In this document: positions 7,927 to 22,000 of the stretch, piece after piece
Layout: every line of letters starts with the position of its first letter
How positions within the stretch are numbered: the stretch's first letter is position 1
Program-made: the position numbers and the translations under genes
Source of the DNA: Symsagittifera roscoffensis
Taxonomy: Eukaryota; Xenacoelomorpha; Acoela; Convolutidae
NCBI RefSeq assembly: GCF_963678635.1
Contig: NC_087063.1
Coordinates: 538,287-598,286 of the forward strand
DNA length: 60,000 bases
Direction: 5' to 3'
The notes under the pieces: model-generated
The model's database searches: none
What the model was told of the DNA's origin: nothing
What the model saw: only the letters and a program-made list of their open reading frames with translations

Positions 7927-10900
7927 ACTTGACTTAGTAAAAAAATCATTTGTATATAATATGAATTTATTGCAGAAAATTGATTTCGCTGCAGGATAAT
8001 TTTCTGTGTCGATAATTTAGAAAAATGATACAAATATTCAAAATTGATTTTCTTAGGAGTATACAAAAATCCTCGAACCATCAGGATTTTTGATCTTATC
8101 AATAAGTAGTGCTGGGAAAAAAAGAGTAAAATGCAGTCAGACAAAGAGACATGGGTTGTCCGCTCACGCAAAGGACCGGAAATAAGACCGACGCCCCATA
8201 ACCAGTTTCAAAACGCACAAAATTTTAACGAAGCAATTCATTTGAGAAAACGACCTTGGCTGAACTTGATTGACAGTTTTCTGTCAACATTGTATTTTGT
8301 CAAAAGGCCAAACTTAATGTACGCGCTCAAAACCCCCGGTGCTGGAAAATTTATGTAATCCTTAAGTGAATGCGAATTTATAGTGTTTCTCGAGCCATTT
8401 AAAAGCCGTAATTTTGAAACTGTTTCGTTTCAGTTGTGTTAATTACTTAGACTACATTGTTTCGTCGATTTCTATTTTCGTCACACTTTTTTCTACTTGA
8501 TCGTACCTTAATGAGATCAGATAATCATTGACAGGTAGTGCTGCAACTAAACCACTGTCTAGTCTCATCCACTGAGACTAAAGAAAGTGACTGCATATAA
8601 GTTAGTTAAGAGGGAGCAGCTCCTGTTCTTCTTGGCAACAGATGCAACCCAACCATTCTCCAGTCTCATCTACTGATACTAAAGACAGTGACTGCATATA
8701 AGTTAGTTACGAGGAGGGAGCAGCTCCTGTTCTTCTTGGCAACAGATGCAACCCAACCATTCTCCAGTCTCATCTACTGATACTAAAGACAGTGACTGCA
8801 TATAAGTTAGTTGAGAGGAGGGAGCAGCTCCTGTTCTTCTTGGCAACAGATGCAACCCAACCATTCTCCAGTCTCATGTACTGATACTAAAGACAGGGAC
8901 TGCATATAAGTTAGTTAAGAGGAGGGAGCAGCTCCTGTTCTTCTTGGCAACAGATGCAACCCAACCGTTCTCCAGTCTCATCTACTGATACTAAAGACAG
9001 GGACTGCAAATAAATTAGTTAAGAGGAGGGAGCAGCTCCTGTTCTTCTTGGCAACAGATGCAACCCAACCGTTCTCCAGTCTCATCTACTGATACTAAAG
9101 ACAGTGACTGCATATAAGTTAGTTAAGAGGAGGGAGCAGCTCCTGTTATTCTTGGCAACAGATGCAACCCAACCATTCTCCAGTCTCATCTACCGATACT
9201 AAAGACAGTGACTGCATATAAGTTAGTTGAGAGGAGGGAGCAGCTCCTGTTCTTCTTGGCAACAGATGCAACCCAACATTTCTCCAGTCTCATGTACTGA
9301 TACTAAAGACAGGGACTGCATATAAGTTAGTTAAGAGGAGGGAGCAGCTCCTGTTCTTCTTGGCAACAGATGCAACCCAACCGTTCTCCAGTCTCATCTA
9401 CTGATACTAAAGACAGTGACTGCATATAAGTTAGTTAAGAGGAGGGAGCAGCTCCCGTTATTCTTGGCAACAGATGCAACCCAACCATTCTCCAGTCTCA
9501 TCTACCGATACTAAAGACAGTGACTGCATATAAGTTAGTTGAGAGGAAGGAGCAGCTCCTGTTCTTCTTGGCAAAAGATGCAACCCAACCATTCTCCAGT
9601 CTCGTCTACTGATACTAAAGACAGTGACTGCATATAAGTTAGTTAAGAGGAAGGAGCAGCTCCTGTTCTTGGCAACAGATGAACCCAACCATTCTCTAGT
9701 CTCATCTATTGATACTAAAGACAGTGACTGCATATAAGTTAGTTAAGAGGAGGAAGCAGCTCCTGTTCTTCTTGGCAACAGATGCAACCCAACCATTCTC
9801 CAGTCTCATCTACTGATACTAAAGACAGTGACTGCATATAAGTTAGTTAAGAGGAGGGAGCAGCTCCTGTTCTTCTTGGCAACAGATGCAACCCAACCGT
9901 TCTCCAGTCTCATCTACTGATACTAAAGACAGTGACTGCATATAAGTTAGTTAAAAGGAGGGAGCAGCTCCTGTTCTTCTTGGCAACAGATGCAACCCAA
10001 CCATTCTCCAGTCTCATCTACTGATACTAAAGACAGTGACTGCATATAAGTTAGTTGAGAGGAGGGAGCAGCTCCTGTTCTTCTTGGCAACAGATGCAAC
10101 GTAACCCTTCTCCAGCATCATCTACTGATACTAAAGACAGTGGCTGCATATAAGTTAGTTAAAAGGAGGGAGCAGCTCCTGTTCTTCTTGGCGACAGATG
10201 CAACCCAACCATTCTCCAGTCTCATCTACTGATACTAAAGACAATGACTGCATATAAGTTAGTTGAGAGGAGGGAGCAGCTCCTGTTCTTCTTGGCAACA
10301 GATGCAACCCAACCATTCTCCAGTCTCATGTACTGATACTAAAGACAGGGACTGCATATAAGTTAGTTAAGAGGAGGAAGCAGCTCCTGTTCTTCTTGGC
10401 AACAGATGCAACCCAACCGTTCTCCAGTCTCATCTACTGATACTAAGGACAGTGACTGCATATAAGTTAGTTAAGAGGAGGGAGCAGCTCCTGTTATTCT
10501 TGGCAACAGATGAACCCAACCATTATCCAGTCTCATCTACCGATACTAAAGACAGTGACTGCATATAAGTTAGTTAAGAGGAAGGAGCAGCTCCTGTTCT
10601 TCTTGGCAACAGATGCAACCCAACCATTCTCTAGTCTCATCTACTGATACTAAAGACAGTGCCTGCATATAAGTTAGTTAAGAGGAAGCAGCTCCTGTTC
10701 TTCTTGGCAACAGATGCAACCCAACCATTCTCCAGTCTCATCTACTGATACTAAAGACATTGACTGCATATAAGTTAGTTGAGAGGAGGGAGCAGCTCCT
10801 GTTCTTCTTGGCAACAGATGCAACCCAACCATTCTCCAGTCTCATCTACTGATACTAAAGACAGTGACTGCATATAAGTTAGTTGAGAGGAGGGAGCAGC

Positions 10901-11179
10901 TCCTGTTCTTCTTGGCAACAGATGCAACGTAACCCTTCTCCAGCATCATCTACTGATACTAAAGACAGTGGCTGCATATAAGTTAGTTAAAAGGAGGAAG
11001 CAGCTCCTGTTCTTCTTGTCAACAGATGCAACCCAACCATTCTCCAGTCTCATCTACTGATACTAAAGACAGTGACTGCATATAAGTTAGTTGAGAGGAG
11101 GGAGCAGCTCCTGTTCTTCTTGGCAACAGATGCAACCCAACCGTTCTCCAGTCTCATGTACTGATACTAAAGACAGAGA

Positions 11180-11260
11180 CTGCATATAAGTTAGTTAAGA
11201 GGAGGGAGCAGCTCCTGTTCTTCTCATGTACTGATACTAAAGACAGAGACTGCATATAAG
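11180..11260 (+). repeat. Truncated monomer, deletion marker
   Basis: CTCCTGTTCTTCT runs directly into CATGTACTGATACT, removing most of the GGCAACAGATG...CAGTCT part. The same junction is at about 20581, so one event was copied by the 9.36-kb duplication. Confidence 0.8.
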
Positions 11261-14200
11261 TTAGTTAAGAGGAGGGAGCAGCTCCTGTTCTTCTTGGCAA
11301 CAGATGCAACCCAACCGTTCTCCAGTCTCATCTACTGATACTAAAGACAGTGACTGCATAGAAGTTAGTTAAGAGGAGGGAGCAGCTCCTGTTATTCTTG
11401 GCAACAGATGCAACCCAACCATTCTCCAGTCTCATCTACCGATACTACAGACAGTGACTGCATATAAGTTAGTTAAGAGGAAGGAGCAGCTCCTGTTCTT
11501 CTTGGCAACAGATGCAACCCAACCATTCTCTAGTCTCATCTACTGATACTAAAGACAGTGCCTGCATATAAGTTAGTTAAGAGGAAGCAGCTCCTGTTCT
11601 TCTTGGCAACAGATGCAACCCAACCATTCTCCAGTCTCATCTACTGATACTAAAGACATTGACTGCATATAAGTTAGTTGAGAGGAGGGAGCAGCTCCTG
11701 TTCTTCTTGGTAACAGATGCAACCCAACCATTCTCCAGTCTCATGTACTGATACTAAAGACCGGGACTGCATATAAGTTAGTTAAGAGGAGGGAGCAGCT
11801 CCCGTTCTTCTTGGCAACAGATGCAACCCAACCGTTCTCCAGTCTCATCTACTGATACTAAAGACAGGGACTGCATATAAGTTAGTTAAGAGGAGGGAGC
11901 AGCTCCTGTTCTTCTTGGCAACAGATGCAACCCAACCGTTCTCCAGTCTCATCTACTGATACTAAAGACAGTGACTGCATATAAGTTAGTTAAGAGGAGG
12001 GAGCAGCTCCTGTTATTCTTGGCAACAGATGCAACCCAACCATTCTCCAGTCTCATCTACCGATACTAAAGACAGTGACTGCATATAAGTTAGTTGAGAG
12101 GAAGGAGCAGCTCCTGTTCTTCTTGGCAACAGATGCAACCCAACCATTCTCCAGTCTCATCTACCGATACTAAAGACAGTGACTGCATATAAGTTAGTTA
12201 AGAGGAGGGAGCAGCTCCTGTTATTCTTGGCAACAGATGCAACCCAACCATTCTCTAGTCTCATCTACTGATACTAAAGACAGTGACTGCATATAAGTTA
12301 GTTAAGAGGAAGGAGCAGCTCGTGTTCTTCTTGGCAACAGATGCAACCCAACCATTCTCTAGTCTCATCTACTGATACTAAAGACAGTGACTGCATATAA
12401 GTTAGTTAAGAGGAGGAAGCAGCTCCTGTTCTTCTTGGCAACAGATGCAACCCAACCATTCTCCAGTCTCATCTTCTGATACTAAAGACAGTGACTGCAT
12501 ATAAGTTAGTTGAGAGGAGGGAGCAGCTCCTGTTATTCTTGGCAACAGATGCAACCCAACCATTCTCCAGTCTCATCTACCGATACTAAAGACAGTGACT
12601 GCATATAAGTTAGTTAAGAGCAAGGAGCAGCTCCTGTTCTTCTTGGCAACAGATGCAACCCAACCATTCTCTCATCTCATCTACTGATACTAAAAACAGT
12701 GACTGCATATAAGTTAGTTAAGAGGAAGGAGCAGCTCCTGTTCTTCTTGGCAACAGATGCAACCCAACCATTCTCTAGTCTCATCTACTGATACTAAAGA
12801 CAGTGACTGCATATAAGTTAGTTAAGAGGAGGAAGTAGCTCCTGTTCTTCTTGGCAACAGATGCAACCCAACCATTCTCCAGTCTCATCTACTGATACTA
12901 AAAACAGTGACTGCATATAAGTTAGTTAAGAGGAGGGAGCAGCTCCTGTTATTCTTGGCAACAGATGCAACCCAATCATTCTCCAGTCTCATCTACCGAT
13001 ACTAAAGACAGTGACTGCATATAAGTTAGTTAAGAGGAGGAAGCAGCTCCTGTTCTTCTTGGCAACAGAAGCAACCCAACCATTCTCCAGTCTCATCTAC
13101 TGATACTAAAGACAGTGACTGCATATAAGTTAGTTGAGAGGAGGGAGCAGCTCCTGTTCTTCTTGGCAACAGATTCAACCCAACCATTCTCCAGTCTCAT
13201 GTACTGATACTAAAGACAGGGACTGCATATAAGTTAGTTAAGAGGAGGGAGCAGCTCCTGTTTTTCTTGGCAACAGATGCAACCCAACCATTCTCCAGTC
13301 TCATCTACTGATACTAAAGACAGTGACTGCATATAAGTTAGTTAAGAGGAGGGAGCAGCTCCTGTTCTTCTTGGCAACAGATGCAACCCAACCATTCTCC
13401 AGTCTCATCTACTGATACTAAAGACAGTGACTGCATATAAGTTAGTTAAGAGGAGGGAGCAGCTCCTGTTATTCTTGGCAACAGATGCAACCCAACCATT
13501 CTCCAGTCTCATCTACCGATACTACAGACAGTGACTGCATATAAGTTAGTTAAGAGGAAGGAGCAGCTCCTGTTCTTCTTGGCAACAGATGCAACCCAAC
13601 CATTCTCTAGTCTCATCTACTGATACGAAAGACAGTGACTGCATATAAGTTAGTTAAGAGGAGGGAGCAGCTCCTGTTCTTCTTGGCAACAGATGCAACC
13701 CAACCATTCTCCAGTCTCATCTACTGATACTAAAGACAGTGACTGCATATAAGTTAGTTAAGAGGAGGGAGCAGCTCCTGTTATTCTTGGCAACAGATGC
13801 AATCCAACCATTCTCCAGTCTCATCTACCGATACTACAGACAGTGACTGCATATAAGTTAGTTAAGAGGAAGGAGCAGCTCCTGTTCTTCTTGGCACCAG
13901 ATGCAACCCAACCATTCTCTAGTCTCATCTACTGATACTAAAGACAGTGACTGTATATAAGTTAGTTAAGAGGAGGAAGCAGCTCCTGTTCTTCTTGGCA
14001 ACAGATGCAACCCAACCATTCTCCAGTCTCATGTACTGATACTAAAGACAGGGACTGCATATAAGTTAGTTAACAGGAGGGAGCAGCTCCTGTTCTTCTT
14101 GGCAACAGATGCAACCCAACCGTTCTCCAGTCTCATCAACTGATACTAAAGACAGTGACTGCATAGAAGTTAGTTAAGAGGAGGGAGCAGCTCCTGTTAT

Positions 14201-16310
14201 TCTTGGCAACAGATGCAACCCAACCATTCTCCAGTCTTATCTACCGATTCTACAGACAGTGACTGCATATAAGTTAGTTAAGAGGAAGGAGCAGCTCCTG
14301 TTCTTCTTGGCAACAGATGCAACCCAACCATTCTCTAGTCTCATCTACTGATACTAAAGACAGTGACTGCATATAAGTTAGTTAAGAGGAGGAAGCAGCT
14401 CCTGTTCTTCTTGGCAACAGATGCAACCCAACCATTCTCCAGTCTCATGTACTGATACTAAAGACAGGGACTGCATATAAGTTAGTTAAGAGGAGGGAGC
14501 AGCTCCTGTTCTTCTTGGCAACAGATGCAACCCAACCGTTCTCCAGTCTCATCTACTGATACTAAAGACAGTGACTGCATATAAGTTAGTTAAGAGGAGG
14601 GAGCAGCTCCTGTTATTCTTGGCAACAGATGCAACCCAACCATTCTCCAGTCTCATCTACCGATACTACAGACAGTGACTGCATATAAGTTAGTTAAGAG
14701 GAAGGAGCAGCTCCTGTTCTTCTTGGCAACAGATGCAACCCAACCATTCTCTAGTCTCATCTACTGATACGAAAGACAGTGACTGCATATAAGTTAGTTA
14801 AGAGGAGGGAGCAGCTCCTGTTCTTCTTGGCAACAGATGCAACCCAACCATTCTCCAGTCTCATCTACTGATACTAAAGACAGTGACTGCATATAAGTTA
14901 GTTAAGAGGAGGGAGCAGCTCCTGTTATTCTTGGCAACAGATGCAATCCAACCATTCTCCAGTCTCATCTACCGATACTACAGACAGTGACTGCATATAA
15001 GTTAGTTAAGAGGAAGGAGCAGCTCCTGTTCTTCTTGGCACCAGATGCAACCCAACCATTCTCTAGTCTCATCTACTGATACTAAAGACAGTGACTGCAT
15101 ATAAGTTAGTTAAGAGGAGGAAGCAGCTCCTGTTCTTCTTGGCAACAGATGCAACCCAACCATTCTCCAGTCTCATGTACTGATACTAAAGACAGGGACT
15201 GCATATAAGTTAGTTAACAGGAGGGAGCAGCTCCTGTTCTTCTTGGCAACAGATGCAACCCAACCATTCTCCAGTCTCATCTACTGATACTAAAGACAGT
15301 GACTGCATATAAGTTAGTTAAGAGGAGGGAGCAGCTCCTGTTATTGGCAACAGATGCAATCCAACCATTCTCCAGTCTCATCTACCGATACTACAGACAG
15401 TGACTGCATATAAGTTAGTTAAGAGGAAGGAGCAGCTCCTGTTCTTCTTGGCAACAGATGCAACCCAACCATTCTCCAGTCTCATCTACCGATACTACAG
15501 ACAGTGACTGCATATAAGTTAGTTAAGAGGAAGGAGCAGCTCCTGTTCTTCTTGACAACAGATGCAACCCAACCATTCTCTAGTCTCATCTACTGATACT
15601 AAAGACAGTGACTGCATATAAGTTAGTTAAGAGGAGGGAGCAGCTCCTGTTCTTCTTGGCAACAGATGCAACCCAACCATTCTCCAGTCTCATCTACTGA
15701 TACTAAAGACAGTGACTGCATATAAGTTAGTTAAGAGGAGGGAGCAGCTCCTGTTATTCTTGGCAACAGATGCAATCCAACCATTCTCCAGTCTCATCTA
15801 CCGATACTACAGACAGTGACTGCATATAAGTTAGTTAAGAGGAAGGAGCAGCTCCTGTTCTTCTTGGCACCAGATGCAACCCAACCATTCTCTAGTCACA
15901 TCTACTGATACTAAAGACAGTGACTGCATATAAGTTAGTTAAGAGGAGGAAGCAGCTCCTGTTCTTCTTGGCAACAGATGCAACCCAACCATTCTCCAGT
16001 CTCATGTACTGATACTAAAGACAGGGACTGCATATAAGTTAGTCATGAGGAGGGAGCAGCTCCTGTTCTTCTTGGCAACAGATGCAACACAACCGTTCTC
16101 CAGTCTCATCTACTGATACTAAAGACAGTGACTGCATAGAAGTTAGTTAAGAGGAGGGAGCAGCTCCTGTTATTCTTGGCAACAGATGCAACCCAACCAT
16201 TCTCCAGTCTCATCTACCGATACTACAGACAGTGACTGCATATAAGTTAGTTAAGAGGAAGGAGCAGCTCCTGTTCTTCTTGGCAACAGATGCAACCCAA
16301 CCATTCTCTA

Positions 16311-16340
16311 GTCTCATCTACTGTATAAGTTAGTTAAGAG
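16311..16340 (+). repeat. 21-bp deletion monomer
   Basis: CATCTACTG joins TATAAGTTAG, missing 21 bases of the monomer. The same allele appears near 16713, 17940 and 25682, marking successive block duplications. Confidence 0.8.
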
Positions 16341-19079
16341 GAGGAAGCAGCTCCTGTTCTTCTTGGCAACAGATGCAACCCAACCATTCTCCAGTCTCAT
16401 GTACTGATACTAAAGACAGGGACTGCATATAAGTTAGTTAAGAGGAGGGAGCAGCTCCTGTTCTTCTTGGCAACAGATGCAACCCAACCGTTCTCCAGTC
16501 TCATCTACTGATACTAAAGACAGTGACTGCATATAAGTTAGCTAAGAGGAGGGAGCAGCTCCTGTTATTCTTGGCAACAGATGCAACCCAACCATTCTCC
16601 AGTCTCATCTACCGATACTACAGACAGTGACTGCATATAAGTTAGTTAAGAGGAAGGAGCAGCTCCTGTTCTTCTTGGCAACAGATGCAACCCAACCATT
16701 CTCTAGTCTCATCTACTGTATAAGTTAGTTAAGAGGAGGAAGCAGCTCCTGTTCTTCTTGGCAACAGATGCAACCCAACCATTCTCCAGTCTCATGTACT
16801 GATACTAAAGACAGGGACTGCATATAAGTTAGTTAAGAGGAGGGAGCAGCTCCTGTTCTTCTTGGCAACAGATGCAACCCAACCGTTCTCCAGTCTCATC
16901 TACTGATACTAAAGACAGTGACTGCATATAAGTTAGCTAAGAGGAGGGAGCAGCTCCTGTTATTCTTGGCAACAGATGCAACCCAACCATTCTCCAGTCT
17001 CATTTACCGATACATAAGACAGTGACTGCATATAAGTTAGTTAAGAGGAAGGAGCAGCTCCTGTTCTTCTTGGCAACAGATGCAACCCAACCATTCTCCA
17101 GTCTCATCTACCGATACTACAGACAGTGACTGCATATAAGTTAGTTAAGAGGAAGGAGCAGCTCCTGTTCTTCTTGGCAACAGATGCAACCCAACCATTC
17201 TCTAGTCTCATCTACTGATACTAAAGACAGTGACTGCATATAAGTTAGTTAAGAGGAGGGAGCAGCTCCTGTTCTTCTTGGCAACAGATGCAACCCAACC
17301 ATTCTCCAGTCTCATCTACTGATACTAAAGACAGTGACTGCATATAAGTTAGTTAAGAGGAGGGAGCAGCTCCTGTTATTCTTGGCAACAGATGCAATCC
17401 AACCATTCTCCAGTCTCATCTACCGATACTACAGACAGTGACTGCATATAAGTTAGTTAAGAGGAAGGAGCAGCTCCTGTTCTTCTTGGCACCAGATGCA
17501 ACCCAACCATTCTCTAGTCTCATCTACTGATACTAAAGACAGTGACTGCATATAAGTTAGTTAAGAGGAGGAAGCAGCTCCTGTTCTTCTTGGCAACAGA
17601 TGCAACCCAACCATTCTCCAGTCTCATGTACTGATACTAAAGACAGGGACTGCATATAAGTTAGTCATGAGGAGGGAGCAGCTCCTGTTCTTCTTGGCAA
17701 CAGATGCAACCCAACCGTTCTCCAGTCTCATCTACTGATACTAAAGACAGTGACTGCATAGAAGTTAGTTAAGAGGAGGGAGCAGCTCCTGTTATTCTTG
17801 GCAACAGATGCAACCCAACCATTCTCCAGTCTCATCTACCGATACTACAGACAGTGACTGCATATAAGTTAGTTAAGAGGAAGGAGCAGCTCCTGTTCTT
17901 CTTGGCAACAGATGCAACCCAACCATTCTCTAGTCTCATCTACTGTATAAGTTAGTTAAGAGGAGGAAGCAGCTCCTGTTCTTCTTGGCAACAGATGCAA
18001 CCCAACCATTCTCCAGTCTCATGTACTGATACTAAAGACAGGGACTGCATATAAGTTAGTTAAGAGGAGGGAGCAGCTCCTGTTCTTCTTGGCAACAGAT
18101 GCAACCCAACCGTTCTCCAGTCTCATCTACTGATACTAAAGACAGTGACTGCATATAAGTTAGCTAAGAGGAGGGAGCAGCTCCTGTTATTCTTGGCAAC
18201 AGATGCAACCCAACCATTCTCCAGTCTCATTTACCGATACATAAGACAGTGACTGCATATAAGTTAGTTAAGAGGAAGGAGCAGCTCCTGTTCTTCTTGG
18301 CAACAGATGCAACCCAACCATTCTCTAGTCTCATCTACTGATACTAAAGACAGTGACTGCATATAAGTTAGTTAAGAGGAAGGAGCAGCTCCTGTTCTTC
18401 TTGGCAACAGATGCAACCCAACCATTCTCTAGTCTCATCTACTGATACTAAAGACAGTGACTGCATATAAGTTAGTTAAGAGGAGGAAGCAGCTCCTGTT
18501 CTTCTTTGCAACAGATGCAACCCAACCATTCTCCAGTCTCATCTACTGATACTAAAGACAGTGACTGCATATAAGTTAGTTGAGAGGAGGGAGCAGCTCC
18601 TGTTCTTCTTGGCAACAGATGCAACCCAACCATTCTCCAGTCTCATGTACTGAAACTAAAGACAGAGACTGCATATAAGTTAGTTAAGAGGAGGGAGCAG
18701 CTCCTGTTCTTCTTGGCAACAGATGCAACCCAACCATTCTCTAGTCTCATCTACTGATACTAAAGACAGTGACTGCATATAAGTTAGTTAAGAGGAGGAA
18801 GCAGCTCCTGTTCTTCTTGGCAACAGATGCAACCCAACCATTCTCCAGTCTCATCTACCGATACTACAGACAGTGACTGCATATAAGTTAGTTAAGAGGA
18901 AGGAGCAGCTCCTGTTCTTCTTGGCAACAGATGCAACCCAACCGTTCTCCAGTCTCATCTACTGATACTAAAGACAGTGACTGCATATAAGTTAGTTAAG
19001 AGGAGGGAGCAGCTCCTGTTATTCTTGGCAACAGATGCAACCCAACCATTCTCCAGTCTCATCTACCGATACTACAGAC

Positions 19080-22000
19080 AGTGACTGCATATAAGTTAGT
19101 TAAGAGGAGGAAGCAGCTCCTGTTCTTCTTGGCAACAGATGCAACCCAACCATTCTCCAGTCTCATCTACTGATACTAAAGACAGTGACTGCATATAAGT
19201 TAGTTAAGAGGAGGGAGCAGCTCCTGTTCTTCTTGGCAACAGATGCAACCCAACCGTTCTCCAGTCTCATCTACTGATACTAAAGACAGTGACTGCATAT
19301 AAGTTAGTTAAAAGGAGGGAGCAGCTCCTGTTCTTCTTGGCAACAGATGCAACCCAACCATTCTCCGGTCTCATCTACTGATACTAAAGACAGTGACTGC
19401 ATATAAGTTAGTTGAGAGGAGGGAGCAGCTCCTGTTCTTCTTGGCAACAGATGCAACGTAACCCTTCTCCAGCATCATCTACTGATACTAAAGACAGTGG
19501 CTGCATATAAGTTAGTTAAAAGGAGGGAGCAGCTCCTGTTCTTCTTGGCGACAGATGCAACCCAACCATTCTCCAGTCTCATCTACTGATACTAAAGACA
19601 GTGACTGCATATAAGTTAGTTGAGAGGAGGGAGCAGCTCCTGTTCTTCTTGGCAACAGATGCAACCCAACCATTCTCCAGTCTCATGTACTGATACTAAA
19701 GACAGGGACTGCATATAAGTTAGTTAAGAGGAGGAAGCAGCTCCTGTTCTTCTTGGCAACAGATGCAACCCAACCGTTCTCCAGTCTCATCTACTGATAC
19801 TAAGGACAGTGACTGCATATAAGTTAGTTAAGAGGAGGGAGCAGCTCCTGTTATTCTTGGCAACAGATGAACCCAACCATTATCCAGTCTCATCTACCGA
19901 TACTAAAGACAGTGACTGCATATAAGTTAGTTAAGAGGAAGGAGCAGCTCCTGTTCTTCTTGGCAACAGATGCAACCCAACCATTCTCTAGTCTCATCTA
20001 CTGATACTAAAGACAGTGAATGTATATAAGTTAGTTAAGAGGAGGGAGCAGCTCCTGTTCTTCTTGGCAACAGATGCAACCTAACCGTTCTCCAGTCTCA
20101 TCTACTGAAACTAAAGACAGTGACTGCATTTAAGTTAGTTAAAAGGAGGGAGCAGCTCCTGTTCTTCTTGGCAACAGATGCAACCCAACCATTCTCCAGT
20201 CTCATCTACTGATACTAAAGACAGTGACTGCATATAAGTTAGTTGAGAGGAGGGAGCATCTCCTGTTCTTCTTGGCAACAGATGCAACGTAACCCTTCTC
20301 CAGCATCATCTACTGATACTAAAGACAGTGGCTGCATATAAGTTAGTTAAAAGGAGGAAGCAGCTCCTGTTCTTCTTGTCAACAGATGCAACCCAACCAT
20401 TCTCCAGTCTCATCTACTGATACTAAAGACAGTGACTGCATATAAGTTAGTTGAGAGGAGGGAGCAGCTCCTGTTCTTCTTGGCAACAGATGCAACCCAA
20501 CCGTTCTCCAGTCTCATGTACTGATACTAAAGACAGAGACTGCATATAAGTTAGTTAAGAGGAGGGAGCAGCTCCTGTTCTTCTCATGTACTGATACTAA
20601 AGACAGAGACTGCATATAAGTTAGTTAAGAGGAGGGAGCAGCTCCTGTTCTTCTTGGCAACAGATGCAACCCAACCGTTCTCCAGTCTCATCTACTGATA
20701 CTAAAGACAGTGACTGCATAGAAGTTAGTTAAGAGGAGGGAGCAGCTCCTGTTATTCTTGGCAACAGATGCAACCCAACCATTCTCCAGTCTCATCTACC
20801 GATACTACAGACAGTGACTGCATATAAGTTAATTAAGAGGAAGGAGCAGCTCCTGTTCTTCTTGGCAACAGATGCAACCCAACCATTCTCTAGTCTCATC
20901 TACTGATACTAAAGACAGTGACTGCATATAAGTTAGTTAAGAGGAAGCAGCTCCTGTTCTTCTTGGCAACAGATGCAACCCAACCATTCTCCAGTCTCAT
21001 CTACTGATACTAAAGACATTGACTGCATATAAGTTAGTTGAGAGGAGGGAGCAGCTCCTGTTCTTCTTGGTAACAGATGCAACCCAACCATTCTCCAGTC
21101 TCATGTACTGATACTAAAGACCGGGACTGCATATAAGTTAGTTAAGAGGAGGGAGCAGCTCCTGTTCTTCTTGGCAACAGATGCAACCCAACCGTTCTCC
21201 AGTCTCATCTACTGATACTAAAGACAGGGACTGCATATAAGTTAGTTAAGAGGAGGGAGCAGCTCCTGTTCTTCTTGGCAACAGATGCAACCCAACCGTT
21301 CTCCAGTCTCATCTACTGATACTAAAGACAGTGACTGCATATAAGTTAGTTAAGAGGAGGGAGCAGCTCCTGTTATTCTTGGCAACAGATGCAACCCAAC
21401 GATTCTCCAGTCTCATCTACCGATACTAAAGACAGTGACTGCATATAAGTTAGTTAAGAGGAAGGAGCAGCTCCTGTTCTTCTTGGCAACAGATGCAACC
21501 CAACCATTCTCCAGTCTCATCTACCGATACTAAAGACAGTGACTGCATATAAGTTAGTTAAGAGGAGGGAGCAGCTCCTGTTATTCTTGGCAACAGATGC
21601 AACCCAACCATTCTCTAGTCTCATCTACTGATACTAAAGACAGTGACTGCATATAAGTTAGTTAAGAGGAAGGAGCAGCTCGTGTTCTTCTTGGCAACAG
21701 ATGCAACCCAACCATTCTCTAGTCTCATCTACTGATACTAAAGACAGTGACTGCATATAAGTTAGTTAAGAGGAGGAAGCAGCTCCTGTTCTTCTTGGCA
21801 ACAGATGCAACCCAACCATTCTCCAGTCTCATCTTCTGATACTAAAGACAGTGACTGCATATAAGTTAGTTGAGAGGAGGGAGCAGCTCCTGTTATTCTT
21901 GGCAACAGATGCAACCCAACCATTCTCCAGTCTCATCTACCGATACTAAAGACAGTGACTGCATATAAGTTAGTTAAGAGCAAGGAGCAGCTCCTGTTCT

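Larger units (their letters stand above)
7149..8038 (+). repeat. 38-bp perfect direct repeat at 7149-7186 and 8001-8038
   Basis: Both stretches begin TTTCTGTGTCGATAATTTAG and end GATACAAATATT. The second copy of the flank (39.8-40.5 kb) has neither full element. At the first position it has an unrelated stretch of about 70 bp; at the second it has only the end, AATGATACAAATATT. Confidence 0.75.
6958..8541 (+). other. 3' UTR and 3' flank of the Tudor gene
   Basis: AT-rich and apparently non-coding. A clear AATAAA is absent close to the stop; the first I see is within the AATAATAAAAAATAA stretch near 7916. It holds a 21-bp palindrome (7015-7035), a dispersed repeat (7425-7545), a 38-bp direct repeat (7149-7186 and 8001-8038) and an indel of about 240 bp relative to the second copy. 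The ORF at 8131-8358 is not conserved in the copy, which has a TAG at its eighth codon. Confidence 0.7.
9720..19080 (+). repeat. Large duplicated block, copy 1 (90-monomer shift)
   Basis: Private variants recur exactly 9360 bp (90 x 104) later: the truncated monomer TTCTCATGTACTG (11221 and 20581), CTCGTGTTC (line 12301 and 21661), CTCTCATCTCATC (12661 and 22021) and ATCAACTG (14101 and 23461). Copy 1 also has its own internal duplication, with AGTCATGAGG at 16041 and 17663 (1622 bp), which copy 2 lacks. Confidence 0.85.

Noticed and set aside
8131-8358. 75-residue ORF in the 3' flank (starts M-Q-S-D-K-E-T)
   Set aside because: The duplicated flank has a TAG at the eighth codon and further indels. 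It shows no domain and no splice context.
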